Numbered from the stretch's first letter, positions 44,296-56,223 are shown. The stretch is DNA of 64,000 nt from Diphasiastrum complanatum (GCA_029204225.1 CM055097.1:73865279-73929278), one strand, 5' to 3'. Notes: generated by a model from the sequence alone, not told the origin. Translations and numbers: made by a program.

Positions 44296-44989
44296 CTCAT
44301 ATTCCACATCTATACCTTCATTTCATTCCCATTTTGGTTCCCCAACATGTAATTCTCTTTTTTGCTTTATAGCTCTACATTCCCCAATTCACCATTTTAC
44401 ATTCCCAACTTTCTGTTCTACATTCCCATTCCATCTGCTTTCATTTATCTACCTTACATTTCCAATTTTTTACATATCTCAAATCCACATTCATAATTTC
44501 TTCACATTCCCCAACTCATATCATTCCATAATCCTATCAACCATATTCCCCAATTTCATATTCTCAGTTTTCGATTTGATCTACATTTTCCAACCACACA
44601 TCTCTTCATTGATTTTCCATATTCCTGAGTTCTTTCATTTTCTAACTCTTTAGACCCAAACTTCGAAGACCCACTCACCTTGTTCCCACATTCCCAATTT
44701 TTTTTCCAATTCCCTTATTCACAAATCGAAATTCCCAATTACTCGTCTTAACTAGATCTTACCATCTGACCCAAGATCTCATTCCCACTTCTAATTCCCC
44801 AATCTCTATCTTTCAAATTCCCCAAGCCGATTCCCAATTCTACATTCCCATATCACATTCTCCAATTCCATCTTCCCAAGCTTGCATTCCTTCATTCCCA
44901 TTTTCCATTTCTAAGGGCTTAGATCTTGAATTCCCAGATCTACATAGCCTTGTTGCTTTTCCACAAGAACACTTTCCCAAATTACAACT
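44296..44989 (+). other. Pyrimidine-rich leader
   Basis: About 700 bp dominated by short words such as acattccca, aattcccc and ttcattccc, with almost no long purine runs. It is probably the untranslated leader of the gypsy-type element before its gag. Confidence 0.5.
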
Positions 44990-46275
44990 TAGAAAGGATC
45001 TTTTTTTGGATGCAACTAAGATCGGGTCGAAAGACTAGATCTAGGATCTCAAAAGAGGAAGAGAATTTGCTTGGATTTCAGGAATCTTCAACTAGCCATC
45101 CCCGACCTCAAAATTTCCAAAACCTCAAGGGAATCCATTACCACCTGAGGCACCAAGAGCCCAAAGGATCGCCAACCTGTACCAGGAGCTATCTCACATA
45201 GCCAATGAGCCCCTAGACTTGATCTACCACAATATGATACTACTATCGTCCTCTCACGCTATCTTCAAGTTTATGAGGAAGCTAGCCCAAAGGTTTTGCA
45301 TTTTGCAATACCAATAACCATGATACATCTACTTGTATCTATAATCCTAAAATACAAGCCATTGCAGGACAATACCAAAGGAGGATGCAACAACAAGGTC
45401 CCCAAGATACAAGTTATCAAAGGCTCGTATTCCAACAAGCAACCCAAGAATGCCTAGCGCTACCTGGTCCCAATAACGCAGCATCGTCGTCCTTGGTAGT
45501 GCATCAACCTAGCTCTCAGATGACCCGCCAAATCATTCTAGCAAATTTTGCTATCAAAAGTCAGGATTCTCAATCCCAATTAGAATTCAGATTTAAAAAC
45601 ATGCTCTTACCTAAGGATCAAGGATTTCTTTGTTTTTATCCAGATAGAGCTGAAGCTTTTATCTATCCCTTGTTTACCGCTCAACAACATTTCTGCAAGA
45701 ATAGAGCACCTATCCACTGTTACGTTTGTGGAGAGAACCGCCGCATTGCTGAGTGTCGCATTGTTGAGTGTCCATATAAGACACTTACACCTCTATCTGT
45801 AGAGAATGTGGCCATGTCCATTTTTACAAAGATTTTCCATCTCGACCAGTAAAGTCGCAAGTTGATGCACCTATCAATCTCGCAACTATTATACCTGATA
45901 GGAGGACCAAGGCCAAAAAACAAGAAGCCCATGTCTATGTTCAAACTTGTGCCCAACAAGTGAAGGAACCCCCAGCTGTAGAAAGAGTTTTGAATGCGGA
46001 GCGCGATCAACTCCACACTATAAGCCATTATACTAAATCCACTAGACCTGGAGAGTACCCAAACCCATAGAAGAAGAAGAATCGTTACATCAGAGTAAGA
46101 GAGTGGATCCAAGAAAAGCATGCGAAGGCTCCTATTGGTGATCTCAATCAGCCAATAGAATCTATGGATTCAGCTAAACATTCTGACCAAGCTACACCCA
46201 ATTCACCCATGAACTTTGACGAATTTATCCCTCATGAATTCAATGAAGAACCCTTCACTTCCTTAGAACCATAAG
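44990..46275 (+). pseudogene. Gag-like remnant of a gypsy-type element
   Basis: An ATG near 45,010 opens MQLRSGRKTRSRISKEEENL and soon meets stops. The frame around 45,290-45,360 has FCNTNNHDTSTCIYNPK, a Cys/His cluster. Frame 45,385-45,852 ends with CYVCGENRRIAEC, a CCHC knuckle with Arg where His is expected, and a second decayed CRECG knuckle in the next frame. A 15-bp duplication (cgcattgctgagtgt) lies inside the knuckle. The remainder to 46,275 has several stops. No protease, RT or integrase follows. Family placement rests on the leader and knuckles. Confidence 0.45.
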
Positions 46276-46395
46276 GGAGTGGAACTGAGGCCTTAACCGC
46301 CCTACTATCCAGTCAAGTCACCATACCTTAGGTGATGTATTGAAGGATTCCAGACCTCTATGCCAAGCCTTAACCACATCACTAGGAGCAAAGGA

Positions 46396-47042
46396 TGTAA
46401 AAGATTCGACTAGTTTGATCATATTTGCTACATTTTTTATATTTGACAAATTGAGACCAACTTTCATATTAGACTTAGAGTTTGACTTTTCAAAGTTCAT
46501 TAGTCTAAATTTCATTTGAATAGACACTTTTTGAAAGTGTGGGAAAGTTAGAAGTCGAGTTTGAGTAGATTCAAATTTAAATGTTGGATACATTAAATCT
46601 ATACCCAAAAAAAATAGGGTTTACATTTTGGAGGAAAGCCAAGTGGCCAAATAGGGTTTGGACCTGCTATAAAAGGATGTAACTCAGGGAGAGACATATC
46701 TTCTCTCTTCTATATCTCATTTCATGCCTATACATGGTTCTCTTTGGTTCTACTATCCATTGGTGCACTATACTTGTGATTGCTTGCAATTCTATGTGTA
46801 GAATGATCTATATTTGTTATTTTGGGATACCACATGTGAAATACGATAGTTTGCTGGTTTTGTATGGACAAAAATAGTACTTTATTATATGATTCATGTT
46901 TGATCAAGTTCTATTAGAGTTTGCACTCTATTTTGTGTGTAGATGCTGATTTTTCTACATTGGCAAGATTGGTGGAGTATATTGTTTTGTAGCCAAAGAT
47001 CTTTAGATGATTTGGATCCGAATTGATCCCAAATCTTTCACA
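46396..47042 (+). repeat. Copia 5' LTR (element H)
   Basis: It starts TGTAAAAGATTC and ends CTTTCACA, adjoining the primer site tggtatcagaga at 47,043. A TATA box gctataaaagg is at about 46,669, and a CACATGTG variant of the palindrome is at 46,831-46,838. It is related in layout to the A and B LTRs. Confidence 0.7.
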
Positions 47043-47054
47043 TGGTATCAGAGA
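47043..47054 (+). other. Primer binding site of element H
   Basis: tggtatcagaga, 11 of 12 bases of the usual site, right after the LTR. Confidence 0.8.
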
Positions 47055-47326
47055 TTGTGTTTTAGGTTATGATGGAGGAAATCATATCCATCAATGATTT
47101 GGTGAAGATATCAAGGCTAGAGCATGCTAGGGAGGATTCTACACCGAAATCGAGTTTCTTGCATTTGTAGATTGGATCTTTTGTAGATCAAAATCCTAAA
47201 TAGGTTTATAAACTTATAAGTTCTGATTTTTGAATTCACATACTGGCTTTGGCCGATTTTTGGATCATTAGATTAGCCTAAGTGGTGGCTAATACAGGCT
47301 GAAAGAGAAGATCGGGTCATTGCTAC

Positions 47327-48180
47327 ATGGCAACATCAAGTGGAGTCATGTTGGAAGCCAATGATAGGCTTACCTCAAGTAACTATTCATTGTGGAAAGT
47401 GAGGATGGAATTACTTCTTGAGATGGATGATGTCTTGGATACTATTGTAGGATTAGAGGAGAGACCAGCAATACAACAAGATCAAATGAGGTATGATAAG
47501 AGGGTCAAAAGGGCTCTACACATGATCAAGATGAATGCTACCAATGAGCTTCTCAAAGAGGTTGGTAAGAGTGCTTCATGTAAGGATGCTTGGGATTCAT
47601 TGAAGAAGCTTTATGAATCCAAGTCTACTTCTAGAGTTTTGACTCTAAGAAGATAATTCTTTTTTTTTTTTGCAAAATAATGAAGAAAGTCCAAGTACTT
47701 TTATTTTGAGGATGAAAGCATTGAATGATGAGTTGGCTTGTATTGATGAGAGCATTAGGGAAGGAGATCTTATTCAAGTTATTCTTAATGGATTGTTGGA
47801 TGCTCATTCTAACATTGTTCAAAGTTTAGCTATTCAAAAGACTTTGCCAAGTTTGATAGATCTTCAAGAGATCTTGATCAATGAAGAAATATAATTCAAC
47901 CAAGAAGTAAATCTACATCAACACTTCAAGAGGCAAATTCAAGGGCAAAAACAAGATTAAGTGGTCTAAAGGGCAAGATCAAGTGAATGCTTCTTCAAGT
48001 GACAAAAAAATGGATAGATCAAAGCTCAAGTTCTTCTATTGTGGCATCAAAGGACACTTTGCAAGTGAGTGCTACAATAAGAAGAGAGATCAAGGAGACA
48101 AGCAAGGTAATCTTACTCTTGATGAGGATGGTTTGGATGTTCAAGATGCAAATAATGATGCTTTTGTGATGTCTTCATTA
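47327..48180 (+). pseudogene. Copia gag of element H
   Basis: The frame from 47,327 reads MATSSGVMLEANDRLTSSNY and RALHMIKMNATNELLKEVGK, very close to element A. It stops at a TAA in a mutated stretch with a 14-base T run (47,660-47,675). It continues as LNDELACIDESIREGDLIQV and LPSLIDLQEIL to 47,894, and again at 47,983-48,180 with FFYCGIKGHFASEC, where the first Cys of the knuckle is Phe. It is cut off at about 48,180 by minus-strand RNase H sequence. Confidence 0.8.
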
Positions 48181-48935
48181 CAATTTACTACATCTATTTC
48201 ATTAGATAAGTTCTCTCTAATGAAATGATATTTAATTTCTATATGCTTTGTGCGTGCATGAAATATAGGATTTTTAGCTAGTTGTATAGCGCTCTGGCTG
48301 TCACATCTGATCACAGTAGGCTTGTTTTGCAAAATTCCAATGTCTTCTAACATTCTTCTTAGACAAACTACTTTCTACGTAGCTTAACATAATGCTTTGT
48401 ATTCTACTTCTGTAGTAACAGTGTGTTGTTTCTTACTTGACCAAGAGAATACACCATTACCAACATAAAATACATACCCTATGGTAGATCTCTTGTCATC
48501 AATATAACCTGCCCAATATAAATCAACAAAGCCCTATAAAACTGGTAAATTATGCTACCTCTCATACAACAATCCATGGGTTAACGTGCCTTTTACATAA
48601 CGAAGAATTCTCTTCGCTGCTTTCTAGTGAATCTCTCTAGGAGTAGCCATGAATTGACTCACAACACTTACAACATAACTTATTTCATAGTTGTGAGATA
48701 AATCAGTGAACCAACTAATTGATGAAACAGAGTAGCATCAACTAGTGCACTCTCATCCTGGTTAGATAGTTTCTTACCAACCTCCATAGGTGTAGATACT
48801 AGCTTGCTATCGCACATTTTGAAATGCTTCAGAATCTCATTCACGTACTTTGTTTGTGTTAGTGTGATGCTACTACAACCTTCCCATACTTCCACTCCCA
48901 AACAATAGTGCATTAAGCCAAGATCAGTCATATCT
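48181..48935 (-). pseudogene. Copia RT/RNase H fragment, inverted
   Basis: The minus-strand frame 48,680-48,931 reads LGLMHYCLGVEVWEG and HQLVGSLIYLTTMK (end of RT). Below it, broken by stops, are RNase H words including RCDSQSAIQLAKN and ARTKHIEIKYHFI (48,141-48,353). It resembles the 11.6-15.3 kb element rather than A or B. It is joined tail to tail with the gag of element H. Confidence 0.7.
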
Positions 48936-49090
48936 GATAAAATTCCAGCAAGCTCACGTGTGTGGGGAATGATCCTCCAGTGTGAATAATTTTGTTAAGC
49001 TTTGTGTTTAGCACATAAATTGATTCTAGATTGAATGCCAAGATCTGGTACAAGATTTTATGGCTAAATCACAATCCAGCATGCTAAGAA

Positions 49091-50063
49091 TCAAAGAATG
49101 ATTGCCTTGAATTCTCTTCCAAGTGCAATTTTGGTTTCTTCAACTAAATTGATACAACTTCCTGTTAGGATAATATCATCAACATAAATGAGAAGAATGA
49201 CAATATCACTATCATAAAACTTGACATACAAGGAAGGATCATAGTTACTAAGATTGAATCCTAGTGAGATAAGGAAAGTATTAAGTCGAGAATACCAAGA
49301 TCTTGGTGCCTGCTTTAGTCCATAGAGACTTTTAAAGAGCAAGCAAACTTTGGTCTTGTCTTGGGTGAACCCAAGGGGTTGATCCATATAAATTTCCTCT
49401 TTTAGATATCCATTTAAAAATGCATTTGAGACATCTAGCTGAGAAACTTGCCATTCGAGAAAACAAGCAATAGAAATGATGATTCTAATTGATACCATCT
49501 TTGCAACTGGAGCAAAAGTCTCCTCATAATCAAGTCCATAAACTTGAGCAAAACCCTTTGCACAAAGTCTTGTCTTGTACCTGTTGATTGTGCCATCTTG
49601 ATTATATTTGACTCAAAAAACCCATTTGCAACCAATATTGTGCTTGTTGGATGGAAGATCCACAAGCACCCATGTCTTGTTGGCAATCAATGCATCATAT
49701 TCCTCCTTCATGCTAGAAACCATTCTTTCCAGTTGAGTGCATCATATACATCTTTTGGCTCTTCATGTGAAACAAAATATGCATAATTAGTGGAGTTGAG
49801 TTCCACTTGCTTTCGTTTATCTCCATATGTAAGCCTCTTAGGCTCAGAACTTTCTCTTTGTGATCTCCTTGGTGAAAAGATTCGAGGTGACTCCTCAATT
49901 CTCGGCCCCATCTCTCCATGATAATCTTCAAGGGTGATGATAGGAGAATCCTTTTGAGAATCTTTGATCTCGGCCTCATCAAAAATGTATTTTTGATTCT
50001 CATGAAAAATAACATCTCTACTCTCAATTGTAATTGAGCTAGAGGGAACATAAATCTTTGCAA
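49091..50063 (-). pseudogene. Copia RT and linker fragment, D-like family, inverted
   Basis: Frame 49,091-49,498 has QLDVSNAFLNGYLKEE, YGLKQAPRSW and IYVDDIILTGS, close to element D. Frame 49,708-50,070 has the linker (SPRRSQRESSEPKRLTYG) and the EEPKDVYDALN start of RT. An intermediate frame around 49,435-49,686 shows that a frameshift separates the two. Confidence 0.75.
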
Positions 50064-50359
50064 AAATCAATAAATTCTGTCAAAAAATACTCACCACCTC
50101 CATCAGATCTCAAAGTTTTGATGCAACATCCTGTTTGCTTTCCAACTAATGCCTTGAATTCCTTGAACTTAGCAAAAGCATCTGATTTTTTGCTTATGAA
50201 ATAAATCCAAATGCATCTGCTATAATCATCAATGAAGGTGATAAAGTAATAGTAGCCACTAAGAGATCTAGTCTGCATAGGTCCACATAGATCACTGTGG
50301 ACCAAGACTGTTTGGAACAAGCTCAAACATATAATTGTCCAATAACAAGAAGTCTTCAC
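50064..50359 (-). pseudogene. Copia integrase fragment of another family
   Basis: The minus-strand frame has LVHSDLCGPMQTRSL (first catalytic Asp), YYFITFIDDYSRCIWIYF and TLRSDGGGEYFLTEFIDF (second Asp), then breaks mid-core at FCKD. The DNA ctttgcaaaaatcaataaattctgtc at the junction (word ctttgcaaaa) matches the 11.6-15.3 kb element near 13,820, so a template switch between families is likely. Confidence 0.7.
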
Positions 50360-50362
50360 AAT

Positions 50363-50512
50363 ATGGCACCTGTAGGAGGATATCTCTTAGAACTAAGTGA
50401 AAGACTAAGTACCTCCAATTGTTTAATATGGAAGGTTAGGATGGAGTCTATTCTTATACTCCAGGATGTTATGGACATAGTACTTGGTATTGAGGAGGAG
50501 CCTCAAGCATAG
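50363..50512 (+). pseudogene. Copia gag N-terminus, D-like
   Basis: MAPVGGYLLELSERLSTSN then IWKVRMESILILQDVMDIV, about 50 codons, cut off and joined to protease-integrase sequence. Confidence 0.7.
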
Positions 50513-51514
50513 CTTGAAATTCAATTCCAATACTTGCTTTATTAGGAAAAGTGATGAGATCCTAGCTAATGGATCTAGATATGGTGGCATCTTCAAGTTA
50601 AATTCTTATGAGAATGCAAACTTTTGTGAAATTGCTCTTATGACTAAGGAGGAGTTATGGCATAGAAGGTTGGGGCATCCTAACTATAAATCTATGCTTT
50701 CTATGATCAAGAATGATAAGGCTATTGGCCTAGTACCAAGATCACTTTCCAAAGATATCAAGCCATGTGAGGCTTGTGTTATTGCAAAATCACATAGAAA
50801 GCCATATCAAAAGTCTTCTATTAAGACTGCTCATCCTTTGGAATTAATTCACTCGAATGTTCATTTTTCTTCCTCAAAAAGTATTGGTGGTGCAACTTGT
50901 TTTGTTACCTTCATTGATGATTTTACAAGATATACTTGGTTGTACCTTCTTTTTTCAAAAGCTATGGTGTCTGAAAAATTCCAGTTTTCAAAGCTTATGT
51001 TGAGAAACAGTTTTCTTTCAAATTTAAAGCTTTGAGATGTGATGGAGGAGGTGAATACATCTCCAACAAGTTCTATGATTATTGTGAGGTTGAAGGGATT
51101 AAGAGGGAGTTTTCTTGTGCTTATTCTCCATCTCAAAATGGAGTTGCCAAAAGAAAAAATCGATCCCTATGTGAATGTGCTGAAGCAATTCGAGTTGAAG
51201 CTTCTTTGTCTATTGAATATTGCCAAGGAGAAGCAATTAATTGTGCAAATTATTTGAGCAATAGATTACCTCACAATGCACTTGTAGGAAGATCACCATA
51301 TGAAGTCTTGTTTAAGAAGAAACCTAAGTTGATCACTTTAGAGTTTTTGGATGTGCTTGCTTTGTTCATGTACCCTTGGAAACAAGAAAAAGAGATGATC
51401 CAAATTCAGTCAAAGGGATCATGGTTGGATACTCATCCAACAAGAAGACACAAAGTATCACCTTGTACTAGTAGATCTAATCCATATTGTATATTTGTAT
51501 GCGAACTGCAATAA
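50513..51514 (+). pseudogene. Copia protease end and integrase, D-like
   Basis: 50,484-51,035 has the protease tail, LWHRRLGHPNYKSML, CEACVIAKSHRKPY and LELIHSNVHFSS, where the usual catalytic Asp (HSD) is Asn. A frameshift follows. 51,032-51,514 has RCDGGGEYISNKF and SPSQNGVAKRKNRS. It decays before the linker. Closest to element D within the window. Confidence 0.75.
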
Positions 51515-51930
51515 AAAATTTTCCTTTGTTCTTTCTTGGAAATGGAATGCAAGGTTTGAACTTTTAAAAGAACTCCCAAAATCTCCTAACATATTCAACT
51601 ACTTTCTCATTCTGCTTTTGTCTAAAAATATCCCAAGAAGCTAGAGTATCTTTCTTGTATTCCTTAGGCAAAAAGTGGGATTTAATCTATTTTTTAAAGG
51701 ATGTGCCAAGTAGAGGCAACTTTGTGATTTGATTTCATGGATGCCGACCAAAGTTATGCATACTTATCTAATCTAGCCATGTAAAATATTGTACATTTTG
51801 TCTATATTTTTTGTTTGACACTTGTATGGCCAAAGTGCCACATGGCAATCTACACCTAATGTAGGTTAGCTCGATTCAGGAGGAGTGGTTTTGTTCATTT
51901 GGTAGTGATTCCTACTTTGTAGGATTTATG
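51515..51930. other. No gene seen
   Basis: AT-rich spacer between two copia remnants with no domain signal. Confidence 0.5.
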
Positions 51931-52710
51931 CAATTTGGAAGGTTAGGATGAAGTCACTCATGGTGCTCCAAGACCTTTATGAGTTTCTGATTGATGATGA
52001 GAATGAACCTTTAGGTGCACAAGATTTAGCTAAATACAAGAGGAGATCTAGGCTTGCACTTCATTGTGTGAAGATGAATGTAAGCAATGATTTTTTGAGA
52101 GAAGTATCAGCTTGTACTAGTGCTAAAGAGGCTTGGGAGTCTTTAAAGTCAATTTATGAATCTAGTAACACTTCAAGAGTTCTTATGCTTAGAAATCAGA
52201 TTTTGCAAAGCATGAGAAGAAGTGAGGAGAGTGCATAGGATTATGTGCTAAGAAGTGAGGAGAGTGCACAGGATTATGTGCTAAGAATCAAATCTCTAAA
52301 TGGGGAGTTGGCTTTCATTGGAGAGAAGATTCAGGATGGAGAGCTTGTACAAATTGTCCTCAATGGTCTACGAAGTAACTTTACAAGTTTGGTCCAAAGC
52401 TTTGCAATCCAAGACACTTTGACCACTATAGAAAAGCTTCATAGTGTATTAGTGGCTGAAGAGTGTAGGATGATGCACACCAATGCAAGAATAAACTCAA
52501 TGTCTTTGAGGATGGTGATGAGAAAGCCAATTTAAAAAACAAAGGCAAGAAGAAGACCAATGAAAAAAAGAAGCACTTCAAGGAGACCAAGGAAGAGGAT
52601 GAAACTCAAAGGGTAAGATCAAGGACAAGTCCAAGTTCAAATGTTTTTTTTGTGGAAAGAAAGAACATTTTGCATCAGAATGTCTCAAGAAGAAGAAGGC
52701 ACAAGAGAGC
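51931..52710 (+). pseudogene. Copia gag and knuckle of element I
   Basis: Fragments 51,948-52,238 (ALHCVKMNVSNDFLREV, SAKEAWESLKSIYE) and 52,245-52,535 (VQIVLNGLRSNFTSLVQSFA) are separated by a 33-bp tandem duplication that introduces a TAG. Further on, in another frame, is the knuckle CFFCGKKEHFASEC near 52,640-52,682, followed by a Lys-rich and Glu-rich stretch. Confidence 0.8.
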
Positions 52711-52764
52711 AAACAAAGCAACATTGCACATCAGGAGGAGGAGGAGGATGAAGAAGAATCATCC

Positions 52765-53787
52765 TTGATGGTTTCCAACAAACCTCCATCATCCAAGAGC
52801 AACACCAATGATTCTCGGTGGATTGAGAATGGGGCTAGCTCCCACATGACATATCAAAAGGACATTTTCTCCACTTTACTTTCTTACAATGATGTACGTA
52901 GATCTATCTATACTGCACGTAGTCAAGAATGTAAGATAAGTGAAATAGGAACCTTTCCATTGTATGTTGGATCATCCAAAAGGATGAACCTTGAGAATGT
53001 TTTTTATGTTCCTAAGTTAACCAATAATCTGATTAGTGTTGGCCAATTAATGGATAATGGCCTTGATGTTCAATTTAAGCATGGAGTTTGTTCCATCCTT
53101 AGAAATGATGAATGTATAGCCAAAGGCTTTAAGCAAGGTAGATTGTTTAAGCTTGATGCTAATATTGCAATGGAGAGAGTTAATTTGGCAAAGGTGGAGA
53201 TATCAAAGGTGGAACTATGGCACAAAAGGTTGGGCCACCCCAACTTCAAAGCCATGGAAACTATTTGTGCAAAGGAGCTTGCACTCGGCCTCCCCAAACA
53301 TTTGTCAAAGTGTGGGAAGATATGTGAAGCATGTAGCCTCTCAAAGGCTCACAAACTACCCTTCTCAAGATCTACATCTAGATCAAGCACTCCTCTTGAA
53401 CTCATCCATTCGGATGTTCATAGCTTTTCACATGAGTCTAATGGTGGTGCCAAGTATTATGTAATCGTCATTGATGACTATTCTAGATATTGTTGGATGT
53501 ACCTCTTGTCTAGCAAATCTATGGTGTATGATTCTTTTGTAAAGTTCAAAACTTTGATAGAAAATCAACTTAGTACCAAGATCAAGGTATTAAGAAGTGA
53601 TAATGGAGGTGAATATATCTCCAATAAGTTGATTGACTTTTGTAATTCTAATGGCATAAAGAGAGAGTTGTCATGTCCATACACTCCTCAACAAAATGGA
53701 GTGAGTGAGAGGAGAAATAGATCTCTTTGTGAGTGTGCTAAGGCCTTAAGGCTAGATTCTTCTCTATCCAAACCATTGAGGCAATAA
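52765..53787 (+). pseudogene. Copia protease and integrase of element I
   Basis: A 340-codon open frame. Protease reads RWIENGASSHMTYQK, so the catalytic D-S-G has become E-N-G and activity should be lost. Integrase is otherwise well kept: LWHKRLGHPNFKAM, CEACSLSKAHKLPF, LIHSDVHSF, RSDNGGEYISNKL and QQNGVSERRNRSL, so D-D-E is retained. The frame ends through a small deletion at SKPLRQ, and 53,802-54,260 continues with ANYLCNRF-type and linker sequence. Confidence 0.85.
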
Positions 53788-53801
53788 CTTGTGCTAATTA
53801 T

Positions 53802-54260
53802 TTGTGCAATAGATTCCCTAACCAAGCCATTGGAGGAATCACACCATTTGAAGCTCTATTTGGAAAGAAGCCCAATCTCAAGGATCTCAAAGTTTTTGGA
53901 TCCACTTGCTATGTACACCAGTCCTTGGATACAAGGAAGAAGGATGATGCAACCTCCATCAAAGGCATCTTTGTGGGGTATGGTGAGAATAGCAAAGGTT
54001 ATAGAGTCTTCAATCCCATCACTAGCAAGGTGATAGTGAGTAGGGATGTTATTTTTTATGAAGGACATGCTTGTGATTTGGATGATAATGCTACTAGTAA
54101 TCTTGATGCCAAGGATCATGCTAGGATGGAGGAGGAGCTTCCAAGTGAAGAAGAACTTGAGGATCCACCTCAAGATGCAAGAACTCCAAGAATTCCAAGA
54201 AGATCCACAAGGACAAGGGTCGAGCCATTGAGGCTCACCTATGATGGTCAAGGTGATTAA
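53802..54260 (+). pseudogene. Integrase C-terminus and linker of element I
   Basis: FEALFGKKPNLKDLKVFGST, IFVGYGENSKGYRVFNP and KVIVSRDVIFYE are the GKxPxE and post-core blocks. An acidic and proline-rich linker follows (RIPRRSTRTRVEPLRLTYDG), ending in a TAA. Confidence 0.8.
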
Positions 54261-55078
54261 AGGGAAGGCTCATCTTTCACATCTTACACCTTTCTTATTT
54301 CAATGTTAGATGAGCCAACATGCTATGAAAATACTTGTAGATCTAAGAGTTGGATGGATGCTATGAAAGTAGAGTATGATGCTCTCATTGATAATCATAC
54401 TTAGGATCTTGTGAATCTCCCTCAAGGGAAGAAACCACTTGATTGCAAGTGGGTGTTTAGATTGATGGATCAATAAGTAAGCATAAAGCTAGGCTTGTAG
54501 CAAAAGGGTTTTTACAAACCAAATTATGATGAAACTTTTGCTCCTGTGGCTAAGCTTGTTACTATCAAGTTGATCATTAGTCTTGCTATAACCTTCAATT
54601 GGGAGATATTCCAACTTGATTTCACAAATGCTTTCCTAAATGGTTACTTGGAGGAAGAGATCTACATGAGGTAACCCGAGGGCTTCATCAAGGCAAAGCA
54701 TGAAGGAACGGTGTGTTTCTTGAAGAAGAGCCTTTATGGGCTCAAGCAAGCACCTAGAGCATGGTACTCTAGGCTAAACTCTTTTCTCATTTCCATCAAT
54801 TTTTTAATGAGTGCATATGATCCATCATTGTACATAAGCTTTCATGATGGCAAGATCATTATTCTTGTTTTGTATGTAGATGACATTATCTTGAGTGGTA
54901 ATGATCTAGATGGAATTAGAGATGTAAAAATTGCTTTGGCAAAAGAGTTTAAAATGGTAGATCTCGGCCTATTTAGATTCATTCTAGGAATAGAAGTTAC
55001 AAGAGGATGTGATTTTAGCTTTATTTGTCAATCTAAGTATGCTACATATATCCTAGATAGATTTGGAATGAATTGTAA
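54261..55078 (+). pseudogene. Reverse transcriptase of element I, truncated
   Basis: 54,300-54,700 has RT N-terminal words in broken frames (WMDAMKVEYDALIDN, CKWVFR, APVAKLVTIK, QLDFTNAFLNGYLEE). Frame 54,711-55,127 has CFLKKSLYGLKQAPRAWYSR, LYVDDIILSGN and LFRFILGIEV. Element similarity ends at about 55,078. RNase H is absent. Confidence 0.85.
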
Positions 55079-55510
55079 AGGTCGAGACAAGACTTATCAT
55101 CATAAGTCCGAGCTCGACCTATGTTGACCTATGCTGAGCATAGGTTGAGACAAGACTTATGTTGAGCATAAGTCCCCGCTCGACCTACGCTGAGCATAGG
55201 TGGAGACGGGACTTATGTGAGCATAGGTCGAGAGGGGATTTGTGCTCAACCTATGTTGAGCATAAGTTAAGACAAGACTTATGCTTAGCATAAGTCCCCG
55301 CTCAGCATAGGTGGAGATGGGATTTATGCTCAACATAAGTTATCGCTCGGACCTATGCTGTCGAGTTTGGACTTATGTTGGTCGAGCTGAGACTTATATT
55401 GATCATAAGTCTTGTCTCAACCTATGCTCAGCATTGGTCGAGACAAGACTTATGCTCAACTATGTTAAGCATGGTTTGAGACAGGACTTATGTTTAGCAT
55501 GGGATATCGC
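55079..55510. repeat. Array of nested palindromes
   Basis: Alternating units of cctatgctgagcatagg and acttatg-t-agcataagt type, joined by tcgagacaag or tccccgctc words, about 50-60 bp per pair. The best core, at 55,128-55,144, is a 17-base palindrome. Single echoes occur at about 55,640-55,655 and 56,087-56,101. Confidence 0.85.
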
Positions 55511-56223
55511 TTCCAAAGCCCCTTGCTACAATTATGCTCATATTTGTTAATAAATAATTTTCAAAAAAAAGAGAAATAGAGATTTATGAAAAAAGAGCTT
55601 ACCTCGTAGCAAGAACATAAAATGGAGGTCCCTCAATCTATGTTGGGCATAGAGGATGGTCAAAGCATATGCTAAGATCAATAGAAAGTTAAGGCGAAAA
55701 AAAATGAGAGCTCCAGAACACAATCTAAAAAAACAAACGGGCAAAGGTGACTTATGTCGGGCGAAGCACCCTTAAATACTTTCGGGGCTGTGTCCTGTGC
55801 TGAGTGGTTGGTTTGGACCATAGTGGATACGTGCCATGCTGACAGACCTTAGTGGATTGTTGAAAGCCTAACCCTAACCTTAACCCTACCTTGATTGTGA
55901 CCACGACCCTAAATCTCGAAGACTACTTAAGAAAGAGTTACTAGAACTAAACTCAATGCCTACTCTTGCCATGAAATATTTGATTTTGCTATGATATTTG
56001 TGATCCTATGTTTTCTATGCATTTTGGTATACCTCCAATCAATGAAACTGATGGCCAACATTGCTTCCCATGCCAAGCATAGCTTCCTATGCTCAGCATA
56101 GAATTAAGTTTGAAATTTTTTGTTTGTTTGTTGTTACTTTGTTTTTGCATGTCTTGAATGTAAATGTAACATTTCAATTATCTTGCATCTCTTAGGTGTG
56201 AACTAGTATTTGATTGTTTCCCA
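55511..56223. other. Spacer with telomere-like words
   Basis: No gene. At 55,868-55,893 cctaaccctaaccttaaccc is a short, imperfect CCCTAA-type tract. One further palindrome of the preceding array is at 56,087-56,101. Confidence 0.5.

Larger units (their letters stand above)
51931..55078 (+). mobile_element. Decayed copia element I without LTRs
   Basis: Plus-strand order gag, knuckle, protease, integrase, RT, ending in RT at 55,078. No LTR or primer site is recognisable on either side. Several stops and indels break it. The right side abuts the palindrome array. Confidence 0.8.

Noticed and set aside
44112..44352. Ala/Gly-rich frames on both strands
   Set aside because: They come from the ggcgcc/ggcgct minisatellite of the gypsy-type leader, which is repeated at 16.1 kb without an open counterpart of the same length.
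46318..46608. 96-codon minus-strand frame
   Set aside because: It lies inside the copia LTR of element H, low-complexity, with no motif.
55868..55893. Interstitial telomere repeat
   Set aside because: Only about four imperfect CCCTAA units, too short and degenerate to claim a telomeric origin.
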